A DNA stretch of 64,000 nt from Tubulanus polymorphus (GCF_964204645.1 NC_134033.1:5366231-5430230), one strand, 5' to 3'. Shown: positions 10,658 through 22,616, counted from the stretch's first letter. Made by a program: numbers and translations. Notes: generated by a model not told the origin, from the sequence alone.

Positions 10658-12783
10658 AAAAACTGTCGAAAACCGATCCAAGAGCTTATTGGAAGTTTTT
10701 TTCTAAAGCCAAACAAAATGTTTGTAAAGCCTCCCTATCTGACCTTTTTCATCATTTTTCAAAACTAAATCAAATACCAACAGACGACGACGATGATAGT
10801 AATTATTTTGATGTAAATAACTTTATCGATGTTGACAATGACGACGCCCTCAATCGAGTCATTACGGAATCGGAAATTTCTAAATGTATAAAGAAACTTA
10901 AGAATAACAAGGCACCTGGATGTGACGAGATACTGAACGAATTCCTTAAAACCTCTGAAGATATAATAATGCCCACTTTAGTCAATCTCTTTAATAAGGT
11001 CCTGGAAACTGGGATTATCCCTGAGAACTGGACAATTGGTAAAGTTACACCTATTTTTAAGAACAAAGGCGAGCCACGTGATCCGGACAATTATCGGGGA
11101 ATCACATTACTGAGTTGTATTAGTAAGTTATTCACAAGTATATTAAACGATCGTCTCCATGAATTTCTTGAATCAAATGAACTCCTGAATAGAAATCAAG
11201 CCGGATTTCGAAAAAATCATAGCATTTTGGATCACATTTTCACCCTTCACTCAGTAATTGACACCCTTTTTAGTAAGAAGCGAAAGCTCTATTGTATTTT
11301 TATTGACTACCAAAAGGCATTTGATACAATATGGCGAAAGGCACTGTGGCACAAACTTATCTCAACAGGTATCACCGGAAATATCCTAAACGTAATTCAT
11401 AATATGTATAAACATATCAAATCCATGGTTCACGTGCAGGGTCAATCCTCAGGTTGTTTTCTTAGTAACATAGGATTGAGACAAGGGGAAAATTTATCGC
11501 CAGTGCTTTTTTCTATATTTGTCAATGACCTTGAGGCTTCATTAATTGAAAGTGGTTGTCAAGGGATTTCATCTCCCTTCGAAAACGAAGATCTATGGGT
11601 TCAGCTACTAGTTCTGCTGTACGCAGATGATACGATCTTATTGGCCGATAGTGCAAGTGCACTTCAGAAAAACCTCGATATGTTGGTCGCTTATTGTAAA
11701 AGGTGGAAATTAGTAATCAATATTAGTAAAACTAAAGCCATTGTATTCGAAAAAAGGAAGTCTATTAGACAACCCGTATTTAATATCGATGGAGTATTAA
11801 TCGAAACTGTATCTGAATTTAAATATTTAGGTGTGCTTTTTAATTATACAGGAAACTTTGCAAAATGTAAAAAGCTGATTTGTGAACACGCAAAGAAGGC
11901 GCTTATATTTGTTCTTAAGAAAGTTCAACATTTTTCTCTTGACTTTGATACTGCTTTCCAAGTCTTTGACTCAATGGTTGGATCGATTTTAACATTTGGT
12001 TGTGAGGTGTGGGGCTTTGGAAATTTTGATGTTATTGAAAAAATTCATTTAACATTTTGTAAATATCTGCTAAGCCTCAAGAGGTCAACACCAAATTTGA
12101 TGATATACGGTGAGACAGGAAGGTTTCCATTTGAAATTCGTATCAAAGTTCGTATGGTAAAATTTTGGGGACACTTGATCCTGCATGAAGAGACATACTC
12201 TGGTAAAATGTACCGCATTCTTTATAATAGTCATTTAAATGGTTCGCAAAGTAAATGGATATCCTGTATCAAATCAATCTTACAGAATTGTGGTCTTGGT
12301 AATATATGGTTGGAACAAACTTTTCCGAATATTCCCTACCTTGGGGAACTCGTAAAACTTAGATTAGAAGATCAATTTAAACAGACATGGCATGGATCGA
12401 TGGTACTATCCTCTAAATTAGATACGTATAGAATATTTAAAACTGATTGGGGACAAGAAAAATATCTTTCATCACTACCACGAAGTTTAAGAATCTCACT
12501 ATGTAGATTTAGATGTTCCAACCATAAATTACCAATAGAGACTGGTAGATATGAAAACAAACCACGGAACGAACGAGTTTGTAATAAATGTAACGAGAAT
12601 ACTATTGGGGACGAATATCATTTCATACTGAAGTGCGAATTTTTCAACGCTTTTAGAATTTTGTATATACCTAACAGATATAGAATTGGCGCAAATCATT
12701 ATAAATTCAAGCAATTGCTCAGTAATGAAAACCTGTATTACAGTCTATCTAAATACATTACGACTGCTACACGGTTGTTATAG
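10654..12783 (+). CDS. LINE reverse transcriptase ORF
   Basis: A 709-residue frame without stops (first codon is TTG at a frameshift, not a true start). RT landmarks in order: KAPGCDEI near 86, PIFKNKGEPRDPDNYRGITL near 133-152, AGFRKNHS near 183, motif A with FIDYQKAFD near 216, motif B with LRQGENLSPVLF near 275, and the catalytic YADD at about 323-326. The C terminus has CNKC...GDEYHFILKC, a zinc-knuckle-like motif. It makes cDNA at a nicked target (target-primed reverse transcription). It lacks its own endonuclease domain here, so the copy is probably dead as a unit. Confidence 0.93.
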   Translation: MKKLSKTDPRAYWKFFSKAKQNVCKASLSDLFHHFSKLNQIPTDDDDDSNYFDVNNFIDVDNDDALNRVITESEISKCIKKLKNNKAPGCDEILNEFLKTSEDIIMPTLVNLFNKVLETGIIPENWTIGKVTPIFKNKGEPRDPDNYRGITLLSCISKLFTSILNDRLHEFLESNELLNRNQAGFRKNHSILDHIFTLHSVIDTLFSKKRKLYCIFIDYQKAFDTIWRKALWHKLISTGITGNILNVIHNMYKHIKSMVHVQGQSSGCFLSNIGLRQGENLSPVLFSIFVNDLEASLIESGCQGISSPFENEDLWVQLLVLLYADDTILLADSASALQKNLDMLVAYCKRWKLVINISKTKAIVFEKRKSIRQPVFNIDGVLIETVSEFKYLGVLFNYTGNFAKCKKLICEHAKKALIFVLKKVQHFSLDFDTAFQVFDSMVGSILTFGCEVWGFGNFDVIEKIHLTFCKYLLSLKRSTPNLMIYGETGRFPFEIRIKVRMVKFWGHLILHEETYSGKMYRILYNSHLNGSQSKWISCIKSILQNCGLGNIWLEQTFPNIPYLGELVKLRLEDQFKQTWHGSMVLSSKLDTYRIFKTDWGQEKYLSSLPRSLRISLCRFRCSNHKLPIETGRYENKPRNERVCNKCNENTIGDEYHFILKCEFFNAFRILYIPNRYRIGANHYKFKQLLSNENLYYSLSKYITTATRLL

Positions 12784-12904
12784 CTAGGGCTATTAATATG
12801 TATAAATTTGCCAGCTTTTATATTTATACTATTCATACTATTTTGTTATGCTCGGAAAAATTGTATATCTTTTTTGGAGCAATAAACTAAACTAACTAAA
12901 CTCT

Positions 12905-13010
12905 CGCGCTTTATCGTAAGTCAACGCGAACTCCATAAACTCTCGTCGTGATATTACGCGGAGCCGGGTTTTTCGTTCGTTGATTTTGTTGAAAGGAATC
13001 TCCCATCGTT
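12905..13010 (-). pseudogene. GT14 exon, 5' part, cut by a LINE
   Basis: Minus-strand translation includes VISRREFMEFALTYDKARE just before the LINE junction. GT14 core-2-like enzymes carry a block of the type V-x-SREFV-x-x-VL a short distance before the DT-x-x-PDE block. Joined across the LINE, the spacing to the RDTMMPE block is as expected. The exon's 5' border is unclear; the frame stays open to at least about 13000. Confidence 0.65.
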
Positions 13011-15215
13011 ATTTCCTATCGAACATATAAACATACTTACAACCTGACCGGCAACCAGTCTAGCCCCGAAATTAATGCCGTCAACTCATGCCACTGATAT
13101 TCATCTATGACCAACGCCGATTTTGATCGACCTTCACTGGCTACCGGGATCGGGGTTTGTTCTAGCTCAGATATATGAAATAACTACAAACTAGTGCAGT
13201 ACATGATATGATAGATCCAGATGAAAATAGAGAGTGAGAAAATGAGGACATGATTTAGACACTGATATGACAGTGGCCAGTCCGGCATTCAAAAAAGGTC
13301 AAGCACCTAATGCAGACTGTCCAGTATATATAGCATAACATATAGATAATATTCTTAATTTATCTCAAATATGTTTAGTAAGTTATCGAAATTAATTGCT
13401 AATAATACAATTGGCCGGTACGAATAAAATCAATCACTTAGGCAGAAAACCCGTTATCCATTACAATCCAATGTATACAGCATTACGGTTCATTCATTAC
13501 TAAAGACAATGCTGGTTCAGCAAAGCCTAAAGGCTGCATAACGCTGGTGTCTTGCAGAAGGAAAATGCAAGAAAATGTAGTAGGCTACAGACGGAAGTAC
13601 TTGAAAATTTCTGTATTGAGATTAGAAATCTATCAAAAGAAGAAAATTGAGATTAACCATCATCATTAAGTCATCTAAGGTGCTTTACCGAATCATAGCA
13701 ACGGAATGCGTGTACAATTTAATACGATTAGAATGTAGTACGAGATAAAATTGGGCAGCAGTACAAAACAAGCAATATAGCTTAGGTAAGAAAAACCTTC
13801 TAAAAATATCAGTCGCCATGCTCAAGCGTTTCAATAAACTGGCCTGTTTACTTCAACAAAAAAATCAGTCTACTTTCGATATTCAAACTCAAACAGATAA
13901 ATCAAACTCAAACTGTATAACTGGGAAACCGGTATGGTCGAATACTTCTGACAAAATGCCAGCTAGGCAAAAACCGGTTTTTCAATAATTAACGATGTTC
14001 CCGACAGCCTCGTTACTATTGAACGCTAAACTTAAGTCGCGTACAAGACTGTGACATTTCTAGAACGCAAGCCGTATTCAAATAGAAAATATATCATACC
14101 CACTAGCCTAGTTATATATCATTCTTACATATTGGACCTTTCCGGATTTCATATATACGAAATATACAAAATATTGCACACCGCATCGATAACCGCTTGG
14201 ACTTTGTGTGAAGAAGGTGTCGTCTGGTTTTCAAATCAATATGACGCAATCGAACCATGGAACAATCAGATACATTAACCACAGAGAAATGGAACGGCGA
14301 CTGATCGGTAAAAATTCCTATACTTTTTTTTGTAAACGTCATTCAGATCAAGGTATCTTCACGATTAATATCACGCAGTTCTGGAAGTTGTATTTCCACA
14401 GTGCCCAACCTTAGTGCGTGGTATAACTTCACTGACACTAAGGTTCTCGGTGAACGATTCATAGAAATTACGATGGTAAAGATAAGTTTAAATAGTTTAA
14501 GTATAATACCATTAAAGTAAATGATTAAAACGTTTGACAGGTTCGGAGTTAAGCTAAACTACATCCTAGGAGAAACAAAAATATAAAAATGATCATAAGA
14601 TTACAAGATAAAAACCCACAATGTACAAATTAAAAGAAATTTAAAATCAAGAATTAGATCCACCCCTGAGCCATTATTTAAATTGGTACTAATATCTGAG
14701 TGACGAGTAATTAGGGCAGAATCAACTATGTGGCATTTAGTGATCATGATCATAAAGATATACGGTAAATTAACATTGAAAAATATGGGTTTTACTAAGG
14801 AATGTTAGGGACAGGAACTAATAAGAGATTTCTCGCCTAAAATACAGACACATTAGACAAAAGATTATGTAGCAGATGTTCATACCAGAAGATATGTATT
14901 TAGATACGAGTTTGTTATGGGAGAGAAGATTATTTAATATCCGTCTACCAGCTACATATTTCATATTCGTAATAAGCAAAAGGAGGAATTTAAAAAAAAG
15001 ATTCGCAATTTTAGTTGTTAGTCCAAAAAACACACGAACGCGTCAATTACAAGCAAAGTAAATTGCCGATGACACGACTGAGGAATGCGACACTTCCGGC
15101 CCATCTTAGGGAAAGGGTTTTTTAAGGATGTGAAATGGTCGAATTAATCAGTCTGGAAATAAAGAAATAGACGTATCACTCTCGACGGAGGCCATGCATG
15201 TTGCACAGGGGGCTG
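13011..15215. other. Gene-free stretch
   Basis: AT-rich with no supported exon. A short open minus-strand stretch at about 13040-13175 (VIDEYQWHELTALISGLDW) ends at a GTAAGT-like donor but matches no family I know. No RNA gene was seen. Confidence 0.5.
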
Positions 15216-15330
15216 ATCCATAGTTCGATACTCAAGTCCAAAAATAATCTTTAGACTGGTTTTAAGTTGTTAGATTGGCCATACAACAAAGATGGCGATG
15301 GACTGGTTTTAAAACAACTCGACTGCGCAA
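15215..15330. mobile_element. Diverged palindromic repeat (GGGGCCAGTTGCA family)
   Basis: Shares 'actggttttaagttgttagattggc' style sequence in the middle and 'gactgcgcaatcggggg' at the end with the clearer copies at 18950-19090 and 36608-36745. Confidence 0.5.
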
Positions 15331-15677
15331 TCGGGGGTTAGTTAGATTCAAAGTTCGTTTACGACGTAAAGTAACTTGTTGGTGACATAAATCGCATTGT
15401 CATGTTGGCATTCATCCATGGTTAACGTTAAGCACCTCCTGGCTTCACCTACTTGAGCAAGTTCCGTAAAAATGATATCGATAGATGTAATATAGACATA
15501 CCTTAGAAAGGCCTGCTCGTACATGTTAGGCAGTGAATTGACGAGGTGTCCCGACACAGCCACGGAGGCTGTACAATCACTGTGGACATTCAGACCCCAT
15601 GAACCAGGTAAAAGTTTTATCTACTACTGAGTCATTGAATTAAGTTGATTCTATCGTTTCCTCTTCTCGAATTTCAG

Positions 15678-16048
15678 CGAGCGCGGCATCGACGATCGGT
15701 CAACAGGGGGCACCACGTTATCTCGATTCGTACCTACACGATTGGACAAGTTACCGCACGAATCTGAACCACGACGTCATAGACCAAATGTTCGGCCGTT
15801 ACAAAGACGCTTCCGCGAGACTTCTCGAATTCATGCGCATGAATTTGACAGGTCGCGACGCCGTTTATTCGCCGTCTGCGTTCGACGACGACACGGGTAT
15901 CGATTTACCGGACTGGTCGTCGTCGTCGTCACCGGAACTATCGATGACGCAGTCTCAGCAGCCGCGTTCCGGTTCGGAGGCGACGAACTTGTGGCGCGTT
16001 AGAGTCGAAATACCCAGAGTTTATCTCGACCGCGTTTGTTATAAATGA
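15678..16048 (+). CDS. 3'-terminal exon of an unrecognised gene
   Basis: The acceptor tract 'ctcttctcgaatttcag' precedes the exon, which starts in phase 2 and runs 122 codons to TGA. Codon use is GC-rich compared with the flanks and like the timeless exons, arguing for a real exon. The protein part starts SAASTIGQQGAPRYLDSYLH, has an alpha-helical segment (VIDQMFGRYKDASARLLEFM), a Ser/acidic low-complexity part (LPDWSSSSSPELS) and ends VEIPRVYLDRVCYK. I do not recognise the family. Earlier exons should lie to the left on the plus strand but were not found. Confidence 0.6.
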
Positions 16049-16690
16049 AAAGCGTAATGTGAACAAAAGCCATAAAATCTTGATCTAGATAATCAACCAT
16101 ATTTCTTCGCAGTTTTAGATTCTTTCCTGTTCATAACCACCTCTAATATATGTCGCCTTTTAGAACATTTTTGGTCCAGGTGCAACCACTTAAATCCGCC
16201 CTGCGAGCTTCAAGGGGCCTAATTCTTATTCTACGGCTTACTTTTGGGGAGTTCAGCCCGCTTGAGACCTGACGCCTTCGACCCCAAGTGGGCCGAGTTC
16301 TCTTCCAGGATCCTTCGTTGCAAAAAACATCGGTCAGGTCAGCAGCCACGTCATTTCCGCAAACTCCACTTCAAATCTATCAAACATCTGGACAACATCA
16401 ACGAACAACGAAATATCTCCATATTTATTTCAATATTTATTATTTTATTTATCTCCATAAAATCTATCACAATATTACGATAAAAGTCCACAAAATTTAT
16501 ACACAATGATTGATAACAACAGCGAGATCACTATGAAACGGCGTATCAAACATAGATTTTCTGTATTAACTCGAGGAGTTTGATTATAACAAAAAACGAA
16601 AAAAACCAGTAACACCGTCTGACCAAGAGCTTATTGTCGCATCGACCAAAGAAATCGCCGAATTGAATGCAGAATTTGACCCATCAGACC
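16049..16690. other. 3' flank and gene-free sequence
   Basis: Follows the stop of the plus-strand exon. No strong AATAAA is close by. A moderately GC-rich open stretch at 16200-16400 runs into low-complexity 'atttatttcaatattta' and is not supported as coding. Confidence 0.45.
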
Positions 16691-17780
16691 AACAGAATGA
16701 AGGCATCTGTTGTTTAAGGCAGACTAGGGGTCCAGGGACACCATGCCCACTTGGGGAGTGGTTTCCAATGCTCAACAATCTAACAATTTCAATATTCAAC
16801 GCCCCCTGGTGACCATATACAAAAACCAATGACCTTGAAACTCACTACAATCATAGAACATGTCAGCGGCTACGATTTTCTTATTTATTGTGATAACAAA
16901 ATATGCCTCGTTACCAATTTCATATGGAAATACAAGGTAATTCTACTATTCAACGCCCCCTGGTGACCATATGCAATACCTATTGACCTTGAAACTCACC
17001 ACAATAATAGAACATGTCATAAACTACAACTTTGCAATTGATCATGGTAACAAAATATGCCTAGGTTCCAATCTAATAAGGAAATACTAAGTTATTCTAC
17101 TATTCAACACCCCCTGGTGACCATATAGAATAACTAATGTCCTTAAAACTCACCACAATCATAGACAATGTCATGAGCTACAACTTTGCAATTGATCGTG
17201 GTAACAAAATATGCTTAGGTATCAATATAATGTGGAAAACCTTTTTCCCACCTACGAATGAGTACTGATGATACCAAGATGGCCGCCAACTGCGTCATTA
17301 TTGGCCGATCAAAAATACCTGGCTCAGGTATAAAACATGCTTTTCCAAAGAATACCCATCACAAATTGCAATGAGAAATGGCAAACCAATAGGAAGCTAC
17401 AGGACTCGGAATTCGGGGCAAAATTGACAATTTTGGGCATTTAAAAGGTCATAGGACAGCCATCTTGAGTTCGATCACTCCAATTTATCTTATGGTGATG
17501 GGCCCTTGGGGGATTTAAATATATATGAAAGATCAAGGTAATTGATTTAAGCGTCTTCAAAATTTCCCCCAAAAAGCTCAAAAAGTGCTGATTTTGACAA
17601 ACAACAATGGCTGCCAGTCGGCCATCTTGATTCTGGCAGGGCCAGTTTTTGGACTGAAAATGTGTCTAGGGTAGATACATGTATAAACCAAATATAAACC
17701 AAACGGACGACGGATGAAAAGTTAACGCAATAGCCCGCTGGGACTAAAGTCCCAAGTCGGCTAAAAACGCTGCCAGTCAC
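16690..17780. repeat. Long dispersed repeat with three ~155-bp internal units
   Basis: 'ttcaacgccccctggtgacc' recurs near 16796, 16950 and 17105, each followed by 'aatgaccttgaaactcac'. The right end has 'ggacgacggatgaaaagtta' and 'agcccgctgggac'. Related blocks are at 23870-23990 and 32110-32520. Confidence 0.8.
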
Positions 17781-17819
17781 TTCGCAAGATGATTGGAGCT
17801 TCATTCAGTGATCTGAATG

Positions 17820-18080
17820 GCCAAGATGTAATTTGAAAACCCTCTGTAATTTGATTGGTCTCGCAGATTTATTCCAAATCTGATTGGTCAAAGAGCTAAA
17901 TCCTGCAATGTGATTGGTTGAGGAGATTCATTCTGCAATGTGATTGGTGGAGATCTATCCAGCAATATGATTGGCGGAGGAGGTTCATTCTACTAATTGA
18001 TTGGTAAGAACTTCATCCAGCAATCCGATTGGTCGAATTGATCATACCAGCAATCCGATTGGTCGAGGACAATTCCCTCA
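17820..18080. repeat. Array of ATTGG (inverted CCAAT) motifs
   Basis: About eight degenerate units of 30-40 bp, each with 'tgattggt' or close variants preceded by 'caat(g/c)'. A second array of mixed ATTGG/CCAAT units is at 21785-22340. Confidence 0.75.
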
Positions 18081-18949
18081 GAGATAATACATGTATCACA
18101 AATTACTTACCACCTCTCAGGGTACGATTTTAATATAAAGAGTATTTTCAGATAACACGTGGCGGGCAGGTATCACTTTTGTGCTTCAGTGAATATAATT
18201 TCAAAACTGTTCCTCTTTTTCAAACAGATCGTGACATATTGAGCATTTTACAGATCGAAGATTGTGCCACCGTTAAGCAGCTATCAACCTGCTGACTGTA
18301 CACATCCCTTGATATGTTCGACAAACATTCACCATTTTCCCAAAACACTTCCGTCCAGGTGACGCCGACCCAGTAACAGTACCGCAGAGACTTTTCTTTG
18401 AAATGAACTAGGATATCATGTCTGAACCATCAGTTTTAGACAGAGACATTCACTATATTCGAAAAATGGCGTCCCTTCAGAATTTTCCATTCAAAGGCGA
18501 TCGTCTGAGGGGGTTGGGTACATATAGCAGATTGAAAGCTGCATGAATACATTAAAAACTTTACCCTGTTGTTGGGATTCACGAATATGATAAAAAAGGC
18601 GAACACATTTCCCTGATCAACAAAACTGTAACACCAGCTATCCCGCCAGATGGCATGACGAGCGCTTAGGCTAAAATATAATGTGATACACCTTGCTTCT
18701 TCTTATCGGCTGACCCATTTTGTAAATCGAAATTATAATTTAACTTCATAATTAGTTCATTTCTATACTGCCGGGTCTGTTATGGTTATCACGATCGTGA
18801 TTTTTCAAAAAGAAAAGAAAATATTCAACAAGGTAGGGTAGGCCTAGTGGGTCGTCTTACGAGCACAGCAGAAATGAGAAACGAGGTATCAATTTCTTTA
18901 GCCTTGTTTTCATAATCTGCTCATTATGTGGGACGGATCCAGGGGCCAG

Positions 18950-19085
18950 TCGCACGGTCGTGACCTAAGTCCAAAAGTGGTCTTAAATCTCAAGACTGGT
19001 CTTAAGTTGGTAGATTGGCTATGTAGAACTAAGTTGGTCTCAGACTGGTCTTAAGTCTAAGTCATGACTATGCAACCGACCCGGG
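18950..19085. mobile_element. Palindromic MITE, GGGGCCAGTTGCA family
   Basis: Ends 'ggggccagtcgcacggtcgtga' and 'tcatgactatgcaaccgaccc' are inverted repeats. The centre has 'ttaagttggtagattggc'. A good second copy is at 36608-36745. Confidence 0.7.
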
Positions 19086-19142
19086 AGGCCTAAGTAGCCT
19101 GGGTTACTCGATACTTACAAATTGGCATAAGCAGTTCCACAT

Positions 19143-19335
19143 ACTGCAGAACCTCGTTAGAACCACCTCTAATACACCGATTTATCGATTATTACGAACC
19201 TAGAATTTCGTCCAAAAACGGACAATATGAACTACCTTGGTACTTTCATACCGAATATAACGAACTATCGGTTATAACGAACGGATTTTCTGGTCCGAGT
19301 GAAGTTCGCTGTAACGAGGTTCCGCTGTTATAACT
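19143..19335. mobile_element. pogo/Tc1-like MITE
   Basis: Inverted ends 'ctgcagaacctcgtt' and 'aacgaggttccgctgt' next to TA dinucleotides. Related 'aagttcgctgtaacgaggt' sequence occurs in the 53.6-53.86 kb tandem. No transposase. Confidence 0.55.
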
Positions 19336-20670
19336 TTCATGACATTCAACAAAATACAAAACGACGTATTCGGAAAATTCCCGAATGGACGAAATCAACT
19401 GCGTATTAGAAAACCAGTTGGACGGATAGACAAAAAATTTTGCGACAGGGTTTTTAATGGGAATCGAAGAAGAAAAAGAAGCCTTTGTTCTCCTTCGTCT
19501 AGAATACACGGATATAGTTCAACCGCTGAATTGCTGTTTTGTCAGCAATGTACATCATTAATACGGAATGAAACCAGCATGATTTTATTCGACGACGTAA
19601 AATAACTATGATATTGAAATGTAACGAATTGACAAGTTTCGCCTGCATAAAATAACATTATCGGTAGCTCGGCGCGGTAAGATGAGATGCCGAGCCATGC
19701 TGGCAGCAATTCGAACCTGATGGACTCGAGACTCGCCACGGTACAAAGCCCCTCCACACTAGACCGAGTGCATGGGTTTAAGCGCAGTTTAGACGCTGTC
19801 ATTATTAGCCAATCAGAAATCCTATTTCATTCCAGCTCGGGTTTTTCCATTTGTAGTTCTTCCGTGAAATACGCCTCAGCATACAACGAGCAATCTGATT
19901 GGAGCCGCAAGTTTTTGTGCGGTTTAACCTGCACGTCTGGGGTTTCGTGCCGGGGTTTCGTGCCGTGGCTGAATGCAGCAATCAGGTTCGAATTCTGCCG
20001 GGAGGATGACTGCGTACGGACAGCACTTCAAAGGCGATGGTCCCGTCGTGAGACCAAATAGGGTTAGTCGGCCACGATCGGGAAAATTTCGCCCGGGTCA
20101 AGGCGGCCCCGACCAAATACAAATCGCATTTTGCCCGTGCTTAACTAGAGAGCGAGGTCACACGTAAATCACTGACTCGACACTAGATATAATTTCAAAA
20201 TGACGCAGTGGCAAGTTAGGCAAGTCACTCCCCAAACCAGTAAGCATTCACGCGCAACATTTCGAGGTGCGCTTTGGCATCGGCCCGGCCCGATATTACC
20301 TTTGACCCGCGTCAAAAAAACTCGAGTCGAGATCCAAACCAGGTGAGAGCAAGATAAACAAACAAATAAATACGAGAACCGTACATCAATCGGTTAATAA
20401 CATTAGACGAAACAGAAATTTGCCATTTCTTAATTGCTTTTTGCATACGTTTTCTCGACTACCTTTCTTTATAGCTTTTCGCACACCAGAAAATGGCTTG
20501 ATCTGCGATATCACATACACTGCACCTTCAGACAGCACACGACACTGATGATAACAACAGAATTTATGTAAAACTTGAAGTCGACTTACAAAGTCAACTC
20601 GGAAAGTGAAAAAAAAAATGTTTTTACATTTAAATGCATTATCATATGTCATTTTCAACGTTATAATCCT
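19336..20670. other. Gene-free stretch
   Basis: Moderately GC-rich at 19.7-20.3 kb with several open frames on both strands, but none has acceptable exon borders or a recognisable family. Contains a copy of the 'aattcgaacctgatgga' motif that is tandemly repeated at 23.0-23.45 kb. Confidence 0.45.
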
Positions 20671-20674
20671 ATCG

Positions 20675-20895
20675 TTATCAAACTCTTTCAACACTGACTA
20701 ATCGATAAGCACTGGAGATAATTTTCAAAAGTTCAAAAAATTCCACCTCCGCGTGTTGAATGACAGGCACACTGCTTAAGTGCGTCTACACCGTGGTGCG
20801 GAGTATCGATAGTTACTAATATTTCACTATGTTTGACAGGTGCTGCCATCTTTTGACACGGATAACAACAAAATCACCAATGACCTCAATACGAT
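20675..20895. mobile_element. piggyBac-like MITE, partial copy
   Basis: Shares 'actgacta', 'ctggagataatttt', 'gttactaatatttcactatg' and 'tttgacaggtgctgccatct' with the complete copy at 34654-34940. The left terminus is degraded. Confidence 0.65.
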
Positions 20896-21784
20896 TTACA
20901 CCACGACGTGGTGGGCATCAATTCAGGGCATCTAAGTTTTTTCCTTACATAATTCAAAAATATTCTAAAGCCTTCGTGCAAAAAACAACAACATTGTATC
21001 ACAGTAAGAGACATTACACAGGACGTGGATATTTCATTTCTTTCATTTGCTCGGAGGAGTGCTTTACTCACTCGTGCGGGGAATTTGCACCTGATGGCAT
21101 TAGCAGCCTAAGTCACAGTGCGAACCCCGCCCCATTACCCCCGGTGCACAGCTTTTTAAAACCCCTTTAAGGTTTTTGGCGTTGATTTACGAATTGAATT
21201 GAAATGTTAAAGATATCGAAGGGCCATCTTCCAGTAACCACCAGCGAACCTGGCGGATCGACAAGGAATCCTCGCTCGCCACAGCAGCATTGCCCGGGTA
21301 CCCCGTTGACGCTTGGAGTAGACGGGAGCAATTGAAATCAAATGTTACAAAAAGAAGAGGTAAACTTAGAGGTAGCAGAATATTTTGACTTGAACTATGA
21401 CCTCAGAACTAGGTCGACAGCACGCCGGCTTTCATGTCGAACATAGAAAACATGAAAATCATTACGCTTAATCTAACGAAACGAATAACGTACGAGATGA
21501 AAAATGCGTATTTCATACAAACGCGACATTTCACTTTTTCTCCAGTTCGAACCCAACGCGTACGCAGACACACGGACACGCACGCGGGCGTGCGCGCTAC
21601 GTAGACGCGACCGGCGATCGCTGTTGCGAGTTGGTCGTCTTTTGGCTGACAACATTGTTTATACGACCGATACTCATAGCCCACAAACTGGATGGCATCG
21701 CGGGTCTGAAAAATCAAAGGATAACGAGACATTAGGTTTAATTACGGGGACGAGTCAAATGGCAGCAAGGACAAGCTCTTAGTT
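20896..21784. other. Gene-free stretch
   Basis: No supported exon. A GC-rich part at 21540-21650 is open on several frames, which reflects composition more than coding. Confidence 0.45.
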
Positions 21785-22340
21785 TTTGACGCGATCTGAT
21801 TGGTCCTTATACCAAGTACATCTAGGCCAAACCATCAATAGGAAGGATGAGTACTGAATTCATAGTTTTATAGTTCGTTTTTGAAGCGATGTGATAGGCT
21901 TATATATCGAAGTTACCGACTCAATTGACCAATGAAGAGGAAGAACATTAAAATGATAGAAAGTTTTAGAAACAATCCGAATGGCCCATATAATCTAAGT
22001 CAGTTGATGAGGAAGAACATTAGAGTTTTCAGTTATTGAAGCAATCTGATAGGCCCAAATGTTAAGTTATAGTGTCAAATGACCAATGAAGAAGAAGAAC
22101 ATTAAATCCATAGTTGTAGATGCAATCTGATTGGCCAATATTTTAAGTATCTAAGTCAATTGACCAATAAGGGAGAACATTTGAGTTCTTCAATTTTGAT
22201 GCAATCTGATAGGCCAATACTAAATTGAATACCGTGCATGTTTCCAAGTCGACTGACCAAAACGATGTAGCAAAATTCAAATTAAATCTTAGCAGCAATT
22301 TCATTGGCCGATATACTAAGTATCTACATACGTCAATTGA
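21785..22340. repeat. Second ATTGG/CCAAT tandem array
   Basis: About six units of 85-100 bp. Each has an ATTGG- or ATAGG-type motif ('gcaatctgattggcc'), then 'gtcaattgaccaat', then 'gaggaagaacatt'. The timeless 3' end lies about 300 bp to the right. Confidence 0.75.
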
Positions 22341-22616
22341 CCAATAGGAAGGAACAAGATTCTCATCAGAAGTTGTGAAAAAATCATCAGGGTAACAAAT
22401 TTTGTGAACTTGTTTGAGTACTACGTATCTGTATGTCTGTAGCGATTGTTTAGACTAGGATCATGTTTCATGTGTTTACGTGTTTGGCAGTGGATAGATG
22501 ACTTTTTTGTATATAAAATGTTGTTAGTGTGACTTTTTATCCAAGGCGGTAGTTTCTTATTTTATTTTAAGATATCAAAAAAAAACTCCAGGCGGGCGCT
22601 GATGAGAATCAAGTGA

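Larger units (their letters stand above)
10163..12898 (+). mobile_element. 5'-truncated non-LTR retrotransposon (Jockey/CR1-like LINE)
   Basis: A 2.7-kb insertion with the linker region, RT and C-terminal zinc-knuckle-like region. The apurinic-type endonuclease domain is missing. The 3' end is a short tail of 'aactaa' repeats after 'gcaataaa'. The 6-bp direct repeat 'aactct' flanks it at 10157-10162 and 12899-12904. The near-intact RT frame suggests a fairly recent insertion. It sits antisense inside a GT14 coding exon. Confidence 0.9.

Noticed and set aside
17820-18080. CRISPR-like array (regular short repeats)
   Set aside because: Eukaryotic nuclear DNA, degenerate units without constant repeats and unique spacers, no cas genes. 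The same applies to the other tandem arrays.
19687-20061. 125-residue plus-strand ORF
   Set aside because: Contains the 'aattcgaacctgatgga' repeat motif and no domain; no promoter or splice context.
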